NCBI RefSeq assembly: GCF_010993745.1
Contig: NZ_WOTN01000001.1
Location: forward strand, 1,119,235-1,183,234
From: Fodinicola acaciae
GTDB taxonomy: Bacteria; Actinomycetota; Actinomycetes; Mycobacteriales; HKI-0501
DNA length: 64,000 nt
Direction: 5' to 3'
The position numbers and the translations under genes were made by a program. The notes beneath the pieces are model-generated. The model was not told the origin of the DNA and searched no databases. It worked only from the letters and a program-made list of their open reading frames with translations. Every line of letters starts with the position of its first letter. Within the stretch, counting starts at the first letter, position 1. Below are positions 44,576 to 53,128 of this stretch, piece after piece.

Positions 44576-45733
44576 ATGACAGACGCACGGACGGCGACCG
44601 CGGTGAGCTACGGCCTCACCGGTGTGCTGACGGCCCTGTGGGCCGCCACACTGCCTGCCACCGACGTACGGCTCAACCTCGGGTCGGGACGGCTCGGGGC
44701 ACTGCTGACCGGGCTGGCGGTCGGCGCACTGGTGGCGATGCCGGTGGCGGGTCGGCTGGCCGGACCGCGGCTGCTGCCGGTCACCGCGCCGGCGGCGGCC
44801 GCCGCGCTGGTTGTCGTTGCGCTGGCACCAACTGTGCAGGTGCTGGCAGTGGCCGCGGTGTTGCTGGGGGCGGCCTTTGGCGCCCTGAATGTGGCGCTGA
44901 GCCTGCGCGCGGTCGCAGTGGAGCGCGCCGCCGGCCGGCCGGTGATGGCCTGGATGCACGGCGTGTGGACGCTGGGCGCGGTCGCCGGCGGTGCGATCGC
45001 GTCGGCGAGCCTGCGCGCCGGTCTGGACGTACGGGTGCTGATGGCCGGCGGCGCGGTGGCCGTGGCGATCGCTTTCGCGAGCGTCACTCGCGTACGCGTC
45101 GAGAGTGTTTCGTTGGCGGCAAAGGGATCGCCGGCGCCGCGCAGCCGACTACTGGTGCTGCTCGGGGTGATCGGCGCGGCGGCGTTCGTCAGCGAGGGTG
45201 CCGCCACCGATTGGGCCGGCGTCCACGCGGTCCGGGTGTTGGGCGCCGAGCCGTCGACGGGTTCCCTTGTCTACACGGTGTTTTTCGTCGCCATGACGGT
45301 CGTTCGGTTGCTCGGCGACGCCGTACGCGACCGGATCGGCGCGGCCGGCACGATCGGGCTGGCCGGTGGCGTGGCGACCGCCGGGTATGCCCTGGTGCTG
45401 CTGTCCGGTGCCGCACCGGCCGGCATCCGGGTCGGCTGCGCGATGGTCGGCTGGACGCTGGCCGGAGCCGGCATGGCCGTCGTGTGGCCGATCGTCGCCA
45501 GCGCCATCGGCGCGGCCGGAGGAGCCGGCCGGCTGTCCGCCGTCACGGCGATCAGCTACGGCGGCGGCCTGGTCGGCCCTGCGGTCATCGGCTACGTCGC
45601 GGCACACGCGACGCTGCCGGTCGGCCTCTCGATCCCGGCGGTTCTGGCGTTGCTCGTCGCCGCCGCCGCGCCGGCCGTCCTCCGGCAGGTCGGCCGGCCA
45701 GTTTTGCCCCTCAACACAAGGAGAGTGCCATGA
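44576..45733 (+). CDS. MFS transporter (12-TM, YbjJ/FucP-like)
   Basis: 385 residues, with twelve hydrophobic segments in two six-helix halves. G-R-L-A-G-P near 58 stands in the loop 2-3 MFS signature position, and MHGVWTLGAVAGGAIAS in helix 5 resembles motif C of exporters. The SEGAATDWAGVH stretch before helix 7 is typical of the YbjJ/sugar-type actinobacterial group. Drug efflux or sugar uptake cannot be separated by sequence. Its stop overlaps the hydrolase ATG by 4 bases, and expression is probably under the divergent LysR. Confidence 0.87.
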   Translation: MTDARTATAVSYGLTGVLTALWAATLPATDVRLNLGSGRLGALLTGLAVGALVAMPVAGRLAGPRLLPVTAPAAAAALVVVALAPTVQVLAVAAVLLGAAFGALNVALSLRAVAVERAAGRPVMAWMHGVWTLGAVAGGAIASASLRAGLDVRVLMAGGAVAVAIAFASVTRVRVESVSLAAKGSPAPRSRLLVLLGVIGAAAFVSEGAATDWAGVHAVRVLGAEPSTGSLVYTVFFVAMTVVRLLGDAVRDRIGAAGTIGLAGGVATAGYALVLLSGAAPAGIRVGCAMVGWTLAGAGMAVVWPIVASAIGAAGGAGRLSAVTAISYGGGLVGPAVIGYVAAHATLPVGLSIPAVLALLVAAAAPAVLRQVGRPVLPLNTRRVP

Positions 45734-46539
45734 CATCCACCCGTACGCTCGACGTGCCCGACGGCAGCCTCTACTACGAGGTGCGCGGCCGCGGTCCGCT
45801 GGTGGCGCTGGTCGGCGCGCCGATGGACGCCACCTCGTTCCAGCCGCTGGCCAACCTGCTGGCCGCCGACCACACGGTCCTCACCACCGATCCACGCGGC
45901 ATCAAACGCAGCCGGCTGGCCGACCCGCGACAGGACTCGACACCGTTGCTGCGCGCCGACGACCTGCGCCGGCTGCTCACGCATCTCGATCGCGGCCCGG
46001 CGACCGTGTTCGGCTCCAGCGGCGGAGCCGCGACCGCACTCGCGCTCGCCCAGTCCCATCCCGAGACGGTCACCGCGGTCATCGCGCATGAGCCGCCGAT
46101 GGCCGGGCTGGTCGAGCACGGCGACCGGCTGCTCGCCCAGACCGACGACGTCATCGCGACGTACCTGCGTGGCGACGTCACCGGCGCTTGGACGAATTTT
46201 CTCGCGAACGCCAATATCGCGCTGCCCGACGGCGCGTTGGAGATGATGATCGGTGGCGAACGCGACCCGCAAACGGTCGCCGACGAACGCCGGTGGTTCG
46301 CCCACGAACTACGCCAAACCGTCGCCTGGACGCCCGACATCGACGCCCTCCGGTCGGGGCGTACGCCCATCGTCATCGGCATCGGACAGGAGTCCACCGG
46401 CCAGAGCTGCGACCGGATTTCCCGTTCACTGGCTGCCAAACTCGACCTTGAACCGGTCATGTTCCCCGGTGATCACACCGGTTTCGTCGAGGAGACAGAG
46501 TCTTTCGCCGCACAACTCAGGAAAGTCCTCACCCTCTAA
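45730..46539 (+). CDS. Alpha/beta-fold hydrolase
   Basis: 269 residues. Nucleophile elbow G-S-S-G-G (FGSSGGAATAL), preceded by the oxyanion-type region VGAPMDATSF and followed by the catalytic His in GDHTGF near the end. The acid is likely in IVIGIGQES. Cytoplasmic, no signal peptide. Substrate unknown: actinobacterial homologues in similar LysR-MFS contexts are annotated simply as hydrolases. Coupled to the MFS gene (ATGA overlap) and followed by a strong hairpin. Confidence 0.88.
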   Translation: MTSTRTLDVPDGSLYYEVRGRGPLVALVGAPMDATSFQPLANLLAADHTVLTTDPRGIKRSRLADPRQDSTPLLRADDLRRLLTHLDRGPATVFGSSGGAATALALAQSHPETVTAVIAHEPPMAGLVEHGDRLLAQTDDVIATYLRGDVTGAWTNFLANANIALPDGALEMMIGGERDPQTVADERRWFAHELRQTVAWTPDIDALRSGRTPIVIGIGQESTGQSCDRISRSLAAKLDLEPVMFPGDHTGFVEETESFAAQLRKVLTL

Positions 46540-46568
46540 CCGCCGCCCCACTGACTGGACCAGCGCAG

Positions 46569-46593
46569 GACCCGTATCGATGGGATACGGGTC
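46569..46593 (+). terminator. Hairpin after the MFS-hydrolase operon
   Basis: GACCCGTATC, loop GATGG, GATACGGGTC: a 10-bp perfect stem 30 bases after the stop codon. No long U-tract follows (TGCGGATTT), so it is a probable rather than certain terminator. Confidence 0.6.
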
Positions 46594-47020
46594 TGCGGAT
46601 TTGTCGATATCGGCATCGAAGAGCGGCCTCGGCCAATGTTGACTGCCATTGCCGGCCGAGACCTTCCGAGCACAGGATCTCCACTTTGCCCGCAGGTGTG
46701 TCGGCAGGTGACGACCCGATCGCCATTCGGCGTACGGGTCGTAGTCGCCGGTGTTCGGCATGCCAAGACACCTGCTAACAGACACCCATGCCCGGGGCGC
46801 CGGTGAAAATATCGCGCTGCCGCGGCTGATCGCCAGTCGTGTCGCCCCGACGATCACGCCCACCGAGAAGGCTGACGTTTGCGGTCACGACCGCAAATCA
46901 TCACGTTCTTCCTTGGGGAAACTTTACCGCTACATGCCCTTCTGGTTGAGCGTCTGCGGTGCTCGGACGATGGCGCGATCAGGGGTAGGTTCGTACATTC
47001 GAAAGTGTCACAATCACCGC
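46594..47020. other. Intergenic stretch without a supported gene
   Basis: An open - strand frame reads MPNTGDYDPYAEWRSG near 46700-46760 and continues into the hydrolase gene. Composition looks protein-like but no ribosome-binding site or family is recognisable. The rest appears to be promoter region for the membrane protein starting at 47021. Confidence 0.35.
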
Positions 47021-47656
47021 ATGAACGCGTTCGAGCCACCGCCGATACCGCGACCGCCAACCTCTGGAGGCCTGCGGGCAGGTGCGAATCAGCCGTCCGA
47101 ACCGGTCCTCGTGACGATCGCCGGCCGAAAAGCGCGCCCACTGTGGATTCCGTTCGGGGCACTACTGCTGGCGATTGTCAACCTCACCTGCGTCGTTCTG
47201 CTCGTCGCGCTGGAGAAGGTTGATGACACCACATTCGGCATCGTCCTCGCCGTGGTGATCGGGGCAGTGCTCGTGGCGTCCTGGCTCGGGTACGTCGCAG
47301 CGCGGTTGCTGTGGATTCAGAGCAACCGAGTCACGGTTGGCAATGGGCAGTTCATTATTCACGGCGTCGTCAGAAGCTACCCGCTCGACCTTGGACACCT
47401 ACACCAGCTCACCATCGACCGCAGCGCCCGCGGTCGGCTGACTCTACGCCTCGGCGATGCACGTATGACGGGTCGCGATGGCTTCTCACGCGATTCGCGC
47501 AGCGCGACGTTTCCGAATGTGGTGGCGTTGTTGTGGCGGTGGAGTGGTGACCGGAGGTTCCTGAATGACATGGATGACACGCCCGTACGCGCGATGCGTT
47601 ATGTGTCCACTTTGGACGCCGACCATGGTGGTTGGCCGGAGGGCTGGGCAATGTAG
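47021..47656 (+). CDS. Membrane protein with PH-like C-terminal domain
   Basis: 211 residues. A Pro-rich cytoplasmic N-terminus (FEPPPIPRPPTSGG) is followed by two transmembrane helices (about 48-70 and 76-98) in a hairpin. A beta-rich domain then begins IQSNRVTVGNGQFIIHG and contains YPLDLGHLHQLTI, reminiscent of bacterial PH-like (bPH_2/YdbS) domains. No catalytic motif. The start is at MNAFEPP; longer upstream reading would pass through the promoter. Monocistronic. Confidence 0.7.
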   Translation: MNAFEPPPIPRPPTSGGLRAGANQPSEPVLVTIAGRKARPLWIPFGALLLAIVNLTCVVLLVALEKVDDTTFGIVLAVVIGAVLVASWLGYVAARLLWIQSNRVTVGNGQFIIHGVVRSYPLDLGHLHQLTIDRSARGRLTLRLGDARMTGRDGFSRDSRSATFPNVVALLWRWSGDRRFLNDMDDTPVRAMRYVSTLDADHGGWPEGWAM

Positions 47657-47871
47657 AACCGACAGCGCGACGGCAGGTTGGGCCGCTGTGAAAGCCTGCA
47701 AGTTAGCGTCGATACGTAATGGCGAGCTGGTTCCGCCATCGACATGGGCAAGAATGGGACAAAGTCCGGCGCTCGGTCGACGGCTCTGGCGGCAACGCAC
47801 GGTCTCCGTGATCTGTCGCGAACTCGGCGCTGCCGCTCACGACAAGCCGCTGCGTCGACGCTAAGGCGCCG

Positions 47872-49077
47872 TTACAGGCGTACGAACTCCATCGCTTTCG
47901 TGCGTCCGGCTGGTGCGATGGCGACCCAGTTGTCGCCGGCGCCGGCAAGTAGGCCGTCGCGTCGAGTCAGTTCGTCGCCGGTTCTTGCGTCGTACACGAT
48001 GACGATCTCAGTGCCGTCCGTTTTTTCTCTGCCGGTGACGGCAACCAGACCGCTGGTCACGCGTGTCTGTCAGGTGACCGAGGAGCCGAGTAGTCCGTGA
48101 TCTGGCGCGGTCCATCGCTGTCGTCCTGTCTGCGCGTCGAGCAGGGTGAGCGTGCCGGTGTCTGCTTGTGAGCGTACGAGCAGCGAGTGCGGGTCCATGT
48201 CGACCGGTACGGCGCGGACCGAGCTGGACCAGACGGTTTTTCCGGTGACGAGGTCGAAAAGTCGCGCCGCGCCGGAGTCGGTCACGGCCGCGATCCGGCT
48301 GCCGTTGCCGATGATCAGCCAGCCGCTGTGGGATCCGCCGTTCAGCGCTCGTTCGCAGGTGCCGTCGGCTTTCTTGCCGCTGAAGACGTCGCCGGATCAG
48401 GTCGTTTTGCCGGACAACGCTTTGAGGACGACCGTGCAGGGCCGGTCGGGCGAGGGCGGGTTGTGATCGGTGTAAACGACGGTGTCGCCGACCGCGGTCT
48501 CATACCAGGTCCGCTCGTTCGGCGGGAGATTCCCGGCCAATCGCTGGCCGGTGCGGGTGTCGACGAGGAATTTCCGCTCGTTGTTGCCGTTCATCAGGAC
48601 GTACGTGCCGTCCGGCGGGGCGTACGGTGCGCGGACACCAAGCCACTCGTCGTTGACGGTCGCATTCTGGACGGTCCAGAGTGTGTGGCCGTCCTTGATA
48701 TCCCGGGCGATCGTCGCGCAGGCGTTGCCGCACCTGCACTCGTAGACGGTCGTCTGCGACACCTGGACCCAGTCCGCCGTCGGCGCGTTGATGCGCCAGC
48801 GCGTCTGGCCGGTGGGTAGGTCGATAACCTCGACCGTGCCGGATTTCGATCGTTGTGTCACGACGAGGTCGCCAGAGATCCAGGTCCGGCCGGCCCGTGT
48901 ACGCATGTGGCGAAACCTTCCGTCGTCGGCGGCCAGCGTACGGCGCGCGTACGTGCTGACTCGTCCGCTCGGCGATCTTTTGGCGCAGAGACCCGATGAC
49001 GGTGGCCTCGGACTGGGCCCAGCAACGACCTCCATCTTCATCCTGGCGATGATCCTGGTGGCGGTCGTGACGCTCAC
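47872..49077 (-). pseudogene. PQQ-like repeat protein interrupted by two in-frame TGA codons
   Basis: One uninterrupted - strand frame of about 400 codons encodes PQQ/WD40-like blades (IDLPTGQTRWRI, LVTGKTVWSS, LDAQTGRQRWTA, YDARTGDELTRR). It is broken only by TGA at 48397-48399 and 48070-48072. Both follow an ACC Thr codon and stand where the repeat pattern expects Trp (GKTT-W-SGDV; SSVT-W-QTRV), so each looks like TGG changed to TGA. The sequence on either side is perfectly coherent. The N-terminus (GTG 49077) lacks a clear signal or transmembrane helix and may be lost. Either a recent pseudogene or UGA readthrough. Confidence 0.7.
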
Positions 49078-49138
49078 CCATCACTCGCGTGGATGTGTTG
49101 TCCCGGCACCGGAACTAGCTCAGTGTGCCGCGGTTTTG

Positions 49139-49166
49139 CTAGGGTCTGTTTCGAAACAGACCCTAG
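49139..49166. repeat. 28-bp perfect palindrome
   Basis: CTAGGGTCTGTTTC is followed immediately by its exact reverse complement, centred on TTCGAA. It includes the stop of the downstream - strand gene. As RNA it forms a 12-bp stem with a TCGA loop but without a U-tract, so it could be a terminator, a protein-binding dyad or a scar of a mobile element. Confidence 0.7.
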
Positions 49167-50578
49167 AGCGTCGCGGCGTAGAGGGTCTGGTGATATTGCG
49201 CCGCCGGATCCGGCGGTGTCGACGACCGGCACCAGACGGCGTAGAAGTGCCCTCTGCTGGCCGCCGTGCCGATGTAGTCTCCGGGGAATTTCCCGCGAGC
49301 CACCGCCGCGAAATTCAGGTCCGACGGTCGGCCCAGGTCGATGGGTTTCGCGAACCGGAATCCACCGTAGGAGGTCGACAGTTGTTGCTGGACATACCTT
49401 CCGTTTTCGACGGCGGTGTTTCTGGTGCCGTACGACACGAAAACCTGGCCCAGGTATGCCGCCACGTCGACGTTGACGTGGTCATAGCCGCCCGGGTCAC
49501 TGACCACGTCGGTCGGCGCGGACCAGCGCTTTCCGTCGTAGGAGTGGGAAATCCGGACAGCGGCTGGGTTCTGTGCGGAATCCCAGGCGGCGTACAGGAT
49601 GCCGGTCAGCGGGTCGGCGGTCGCTGACGGCAGGCAGCAGCGGATGCCGTCCGGGCCGGCGCCGGCGTCGTGGGTGATCGTCGCCGGTGCGCTCCAGGTC
49701 GCGCCGCCGTCCTTGGAGACTCGTGCCACGACCAGGTCGGCCTCTTGCGCCAGAGGCCTGCGCTGGGCTTCCTGGGCGCCTTCGCGGCTCTCCGGGCCTT
49801 CACCGCCACCGGTGGTGCCGTAGTCGATATAAGAGTCGACGAGGGTGCCGTCGGGTTTGATCATCGGCTGCGAGTTCTGGCTGAACGTCCCGGGCTGGGT
49901 GAGATTGACCGTCGGGCTCCAGGTCTGGCCTTTGTCGTCGGACCACCGTACGACCTGCAGTGCGGCGGTGTTGTTTCCCTGTTGGTCGTAGAGGAACGGG
50001 GTCCAGAACTGGTAGAGACGGCCGCGATGCGGGCTGAACGGCCCGTTGTCGGAGATCAGGAAGTTCTTGTCGTCGTTGTACGCGCAGTCGGCGCTGTAAT
50101 GTGCCAGCACCGGCATTCCCCAGGTCGCGCCGCCGTCGGTCGAACGTGACACGGTGACGCCGGTCGGGCAGTCGGTGCCGAACACCAGCACGGAAAGATA
50201 GACGCTGCCGTCCGGTCCGAACGCGATGACCGGGTCGGATGCACGTTCCCACTGTCCGCCGGTCGCCCTGGTGACGTGCGGCAGCGCGGCGTGTCGCCAG
50301 TGCCGCCCGCCGTCGTGCGTCCACGCGTAGGAAATGGCCACCGCGCCGCCGTCCGGATAACGCCCGTCGTGCGCCGCGGCCACGGCGATCTGCGGATTCA
50401 CCGGTGAGACCGCGACATCCGGCTCGACCAGGGTGTCCGGCTCCGAGCCCGGCTGCGGTGCCACGTCCTGCTCGGCGACCTGCGTGACGTACGGCGCGCG
50501 TGCCGCCGACGCCGGATTTCCAAGCAACAACAAAGAAGCCGTCAAGAACGCCAGGACCAGCATTAGCCGCCTCGTCAT
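49163..50578 (-). CDS. Secreted sialidase-like BNR-repeat protein
   Basis: 471 residues from ATG 50578 (GGGGAG upstream), opening with MTRRLMLVLAF and a Sec signal peptide cleaved near NPASA-A. Six-bladed sialidase-type propeller: Asp-box motifs THDGGRHW, STDGGATW, SDDKGQTW, SKDGGATW, SYDGKRW. Exo-alpha-sialidase family proteins of this type in actinobacteria often lack the full catalytic Arg triad, and I cannot assign it, so neuraminidase activity is unproven. The stop lies in a 28-bp perfect palindrome. Confidence 0.8.
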   Translation of the reverse strand: MTRRLMLVLAFLTASLLLLGNPASAARAPYVTQVAEQDVAPQPGSEPDTLVEPDVAVSPVNPQIAVAAAHDGRYPDGGAVAISYAWTHDGGRHWRHAALPHVTRATGGQWERASDPVIAFGPDGSVYLSVLVFGTDCPTGVTVSRSTDGGATWGMPVLAHYSADCAYNDDKNFLISDNGPFSPHRGRLYQFWTPFLYDQQGNNTAALQVVRWSDDKGQTWSPTVNLTQPGTFSQNSQPMIKPDGTLVDSYIDYGTTGGGEGPESREGAQEAQRRPLAQEADLVVARVSKDGGATWSAPATITHDAGAGPDGIRCCLPSATADPLTGILYAAWDSAQNPAAVRISHSYDGKRWSAPTDVVSDPGGYDHVNVDVAAYLGQVFVSYGTRNTAVENGRYVQQQLSTSYGGFRFAKPIDLGRPSDLNFAAVARGKFPGDYIGTAASRGHFYAVWCRSSTPPDPAAQYHQTLYAATL

Positions 50579-50712
50579 CGGCTGCTCCCCACAATCGGCG
50601 ATGCTGCCGAGCAGGCTCCTCCGCATGGGGGTGTCTCGTCAAGAAATTCGCGACGTTAATCGGCGAGCGACCTACACGTCGTTGTCTGAACGCCGAAAAT
50701 CCGGTCAGCAGG

Positions 50713-50963
50713 TCATGTCCGGACCAGTCGCGGCTGTCGGTGACACCGGAAAGGGGTGAAGGAGTAGCCGCCGCCGTGGGGCAGGATGTAGTCGACGAGT
50801 GGTGCGCCGGCCAGCGGCTTCTGTACGGTCTGGAACTGCCGTGCGAGATCCTGTTGGTAGCAGCAGAAAATCAGGCCGCAGTCGAGGTTTCCGTTAGGCA
50901 GCACACCGCGGTCGTGGTTGTAGGGGCGGCGCAGCAGGCGGCTGGCGTTGGTGGCCGCCGTAC
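50713..50963 (-). pseudogene. DyP-type peroxidase, 3' remnant
   Basis: The - strand reads [13 protein letters not shown], then [20 protein letters not shown] and [19 protein letters not shown], the conserved C-terminal signature of DyP/EfeB heme peroxidases (usual form LRRGYNYD, GLIFxCYQ, GGGYFFALPG). A frameshift follows GGGY; the proper end ([11 protein letters not shown]) continues in another frame. The N-terminal two-thirds, including the GxxDG motif and proximal His, is absent. From 50964 to 51314 only out-of-frame fragments are seen, one reading [16 protein letters not shown], of unknown origin. Confidence 0.75.
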
Positions 50964-51314
50964 GTCGAAAGCCAGCGAGCGGCGTGTGCCGGAGCCGAGG
51001 CCTTCGATGACCCGGCCGGTGGTGGCTTCGATCAGGTAGATCTCGCCGCCGTGGTCGGACCTGTTCACCACGGTGTAGCGCCGGTGCGCACGCCGAGGAG
51101 GTGATAGTGATCTCCTGGCCGGCCGCCGACCGGAAGGCGTGACTATCGCACGGTTCGACGCGGGTCTGGACGGGGTGACGTTCTTGGCATATTTCCTTCT
51201 GGGCGGCGGCCAGTCGCCGGAGATCGAGTTGACAGCGCGACGAATCTCAGAGTGCCGACGGCGAGCCAGAGGATTCCTGTCGTAGCCGAGGATGTCGGCA
51301 GCCGGCCCCTTTGG

Positions 51315-51833
51315 CTAGGGCGATGAGGAAACGTACGTTGTCGACGAGCGGGTGAGGAGGAGGATGTTCTGGGTCAGCAGCGTCGTGCCGAGCCAGAACA
51401 TCAGGCTGTTGCCGGTGATGACCGACGTGGCGCCCAATTGAGTGGCCACCACCGCGAGGACGATGCGCAGCACGATCGACAGCACCCAAAGCAGGACGGT
51501 GAGTGGCCCGTAGCGATACCAGGTCACGTTGTCGCGGCGGTAGAGGATGACGGTGTACCCGCGGATGCCACCCAAAGCAACCGACAGCAACGCGTCACCG
51601 GCGATGACGGCGTAGTCGACGGCGTACAGGTGCCCCTTCAGAGCTGGCGGGAGTGTGGCCGCCAATCCGAGTGCCATCAGTACGAGCGGCAGGATGACCA
51701 CCCGTTTTCGTCGCAATGGCCGACCGCGGATCCGCGTGACGACGAGCAGCACCAGGATGGCCAGTGTCAATGCCGCTGAGAACGGCGATGGGCTGGAGTC
51801 GTACGCCGTCGCGGCGATGCCGAAGGTGTTCAT
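51315..51833 (-). CDS. DUF1453-like integral membrane protein, PadR-linked
   Basis: 172 residues with about five transmembrane helices. RYGPLTVLLWVLSIVLRI and the final LGTTLLTQNILLL resemble the DUF1453/CcdC-like group. An extracytoplasmic tail begins the protein. Its promoter region contains TATATCGGAAAGTGTA (51844-51859), nearly identical to the element in front of the padR gene, so it is probably under the same PadR repressor. Separate transcript from the methyltransferase gene behind it. Confidence 0.7.
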   Translation of the reverse strand: MNTFGIAATAYDSSPSPFSAALTLAILVLLVVTRIRGRPLRRKRVVILPLVLMALGLAATLPPALKGHLYAVDYAVIAGDALLSVALGGIRGYTVILYRRDNVTWYRYGPLTVLLWVLSIVLRIVLAVVATQLGATSVITGNSLMFWLGTTLLTQNILLLTRSSTTYVSSSP

Positions 51834-51843
51834 CGTCTACGAG

Positions 51844-51859
51844 TATATCGGAAAGTGTA
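51844..51859 (-). promoter_or_regulatory. Putative PadR box upstream of the DUF1453-like gene
   Basis: TATATCGGAAAGTGTA matches TACAACGGAAAGTGTA at 53072-53087 in 14 of 16 bases, with CGGAAAGTGTA exactly shared. It lies 11 bases before the ATG. Confidence 0.6.
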
Positions 51860-51870
51860 ATAGTCTGGCT

Positions 51871-52731
51871 TCACCAGAGAAGCGGCATGAACCGCTTGCG
51901 GGACGCCGCATAGCCGCGGTAGCGGCTGCCGAGGGCGGCAAGCATCGCGTTTTCCTCGACTCGGGTCCACCACAGGACGAACGCCAACGACAGCATGGCC
52001 TGCGCGACCAGGACCACCACGTTGGCTGTGAGCGCACCGACGCCGACGCAGGCGAGCAGCATGCCGGCGTGTCCAGGATGGCGTAGCAGCCGATACGGGC
52101 CGGTCGAGACGAGCGGTTGATCGGCGCTGACGGTGACGGCGAAGCTGACATACCAGTCACCCAGCGCCCGGAACGCTCGTTCCCGCAGCGCTGTCCCGGC
52201 CAGGATCAGCGCGACCCCACCGACCTGCACTGGCATGCCGGGCCGGATATCGGCGGCCGGAACCGCGGCCGGAAGGAGGTTCACCACCGCCGTGCCGGCC
52301 AGTACGCAGGCCGTCAGGACGGACCAGTAGGCGCGCAGGTTCGGGCGGGGGCCGGTACGCCAGCGTCGTGAGCGGCGGCCGCGTCCAAACTCCGCGGCCT
52401 CGGTCACCAGCCATCCGAGTTGAACGAGCAGCACCACCAGTCCGAACGGATGAGTGCGTACATATGTCCCGAAAGGGGCAGCCGGCGCCAGCCGGGCCAG
52501 CAGAAGCGCGATGGCACCGCCGATCACCAGCACCGCACCAAACCGCAAAAGGACCGCTCGGTCAACGATGACTCGCCACCACGCGGTGACGGCGCCGGCG
52601 ACGAGGTCGAATCCGGCGCGTACCGGCGTCAGCTCGCCCGCCTCGATGAGATCACTGACCAGCGAGGCGAGTTCACGGCCGTACCGGTCACGCCAACCCC
52701 GCGGATAGAACCGCAGCATCCGCTCGATCAC
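51871..52731 (-). CDS. Isoprenylcysteine-methyltransferase-like membrane protein with HAAS-like N-terminus
   Basis: 286 residues. The first 35 residues (LRFYPRGWRDRYGRELASLV) resemble the short prefix domain often found in membrane partners of PadR regulators. After that come six to seven transmembrane helices. The C-terminal third carries the ICMT/PEMT signature GPYRLLRHPGHAGMLL with the SAM-contacting RHPxY-like motif (here RHPGH), then RVEENAMLAALGSRYRGYA with the conserved E-E and R-Y residues. Probably a lipid or small-molecule methyltransferase of unknown substrate. Overlaps the padR stop by 4 bases. Confidence 0.82.
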   Translation of the reverse strand: MIERMLRFYPRGWRDRYGRELASLVSDLIEAGELTPVRAGFDLVAGAVTAWWRVIVDRAVLLRFGAVLVIGGAIALLLARLAPAAPFGTYVRTHPFGLVVLLVQLGWLVTEAAEFGRGRRSRRWRTGPRPNLRAYWSVLTACVLAGTAVVNLLPAAVPAADIRPGMPVQVGGVALILAGTALRERAFRALGDWYVSFAVTVSADQPLVSTGPYRLLRHPGHAGMLLACVGVGALTANVVVLVAQAMLSLAFVLWWTRVEENAMLAALGSRYRGYAASRKRFMPLLW

Positions 52732-53048
52732 GGTGCGCCGGCCGCGGCGATGCGCCGCAGGCCCACCTCAGCGATCCGCGCCGCCTCGGTCAGCCGCTCA
52801 CGCAATTGTTCCTGTCCGGCCGCCGTGATCCGGTACGGCCGCCGCCGCTCGCCGGCTGGCAGTGGCTCCACCAGACCGGCGGCCTCCAGCTTCGCCAACG
52901 CCCCGTACAGCGTCCCCGGCCCCAGCCGGACGCCGGCGAAATCCTCGATGTCCTTGATCAGTGCGTATCCGTGCTTGGGGGCCTCGGCCAGACTGGTCAG
53001 GATGAGAATGCCGCGATCGGACGACCCGCGGATTGAATCCCTCGTCAC
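52728..53048 (-). CDS. PadR-family transcriptional regulator
   Basis: 106 residues. GTG at 53048 is 6 bases from GAGGAG; an adjacent GTG is equally in frame. Winged helix with HGYALIKDIEDFAGVRLGPGTLYGAL, the PadR signature around the recognition helix, then RRRPYRITAAGQEQL wing and a short dimerisation helix. First gene of a two-gene operon with the ICMT-like protein. The box TACAACGGAAAGTGTA in its promoter is likely its own operator. Confidence 0.9.
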   Translation of the reverse strand: MTRDSIRGSSDRGILILTSLAEAPKHGYALIKDIEDFAGVRLGPGTLYGALAKLEAAGLVEPLPAGERRRPYRITAAGQEQLRERLTEAARIAEVGLRRIAAAGAP

Positions 53049-53070
53049 CACACGCTCCTCGGCCGTCCAG

Positions 53071-53088
53071 CTACAACGGAAAGTGTAG
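53071..53088. promoter_or_regulatory. Putative PadR box in the padR / LuxR-type divergent promoter
   Basis: CTACA-N8-TGTAG, an interrupted dyad containing CGGAAAGTGTA, which recurs exactly at 51849-51859. Located 23 bases before the padR GTG and 41 bases before the start of the + strand regulator. Confidence 0.6.
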
Positions 53089-53128
53089 GAGTTGGTGGCG
53101 GGGTCCGAAAACTGCCGGTGGTCGCCGG

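Noticed and set aside
46426-46863. Small - strand gene reading MPNTGDYDPYAEW
   Set aside because: It overlaps the end of the alpha/beta hydrolase, crosses its terminator hairpin and has no ribosome-binding site or recognised family.
47872-49077. Selenocysteine coding at the two TGA codons
   Set aside because: The local repeat pattern expects Trp, not Cys, at both sites, and no stem-loop suggestive of a SECIS follows them.
49139-49166. Chromosome-partition parS site
   Set aside because: The centre is TTTCGAAA; the ACGT core of GTTTCACGTGAAAC is missing.
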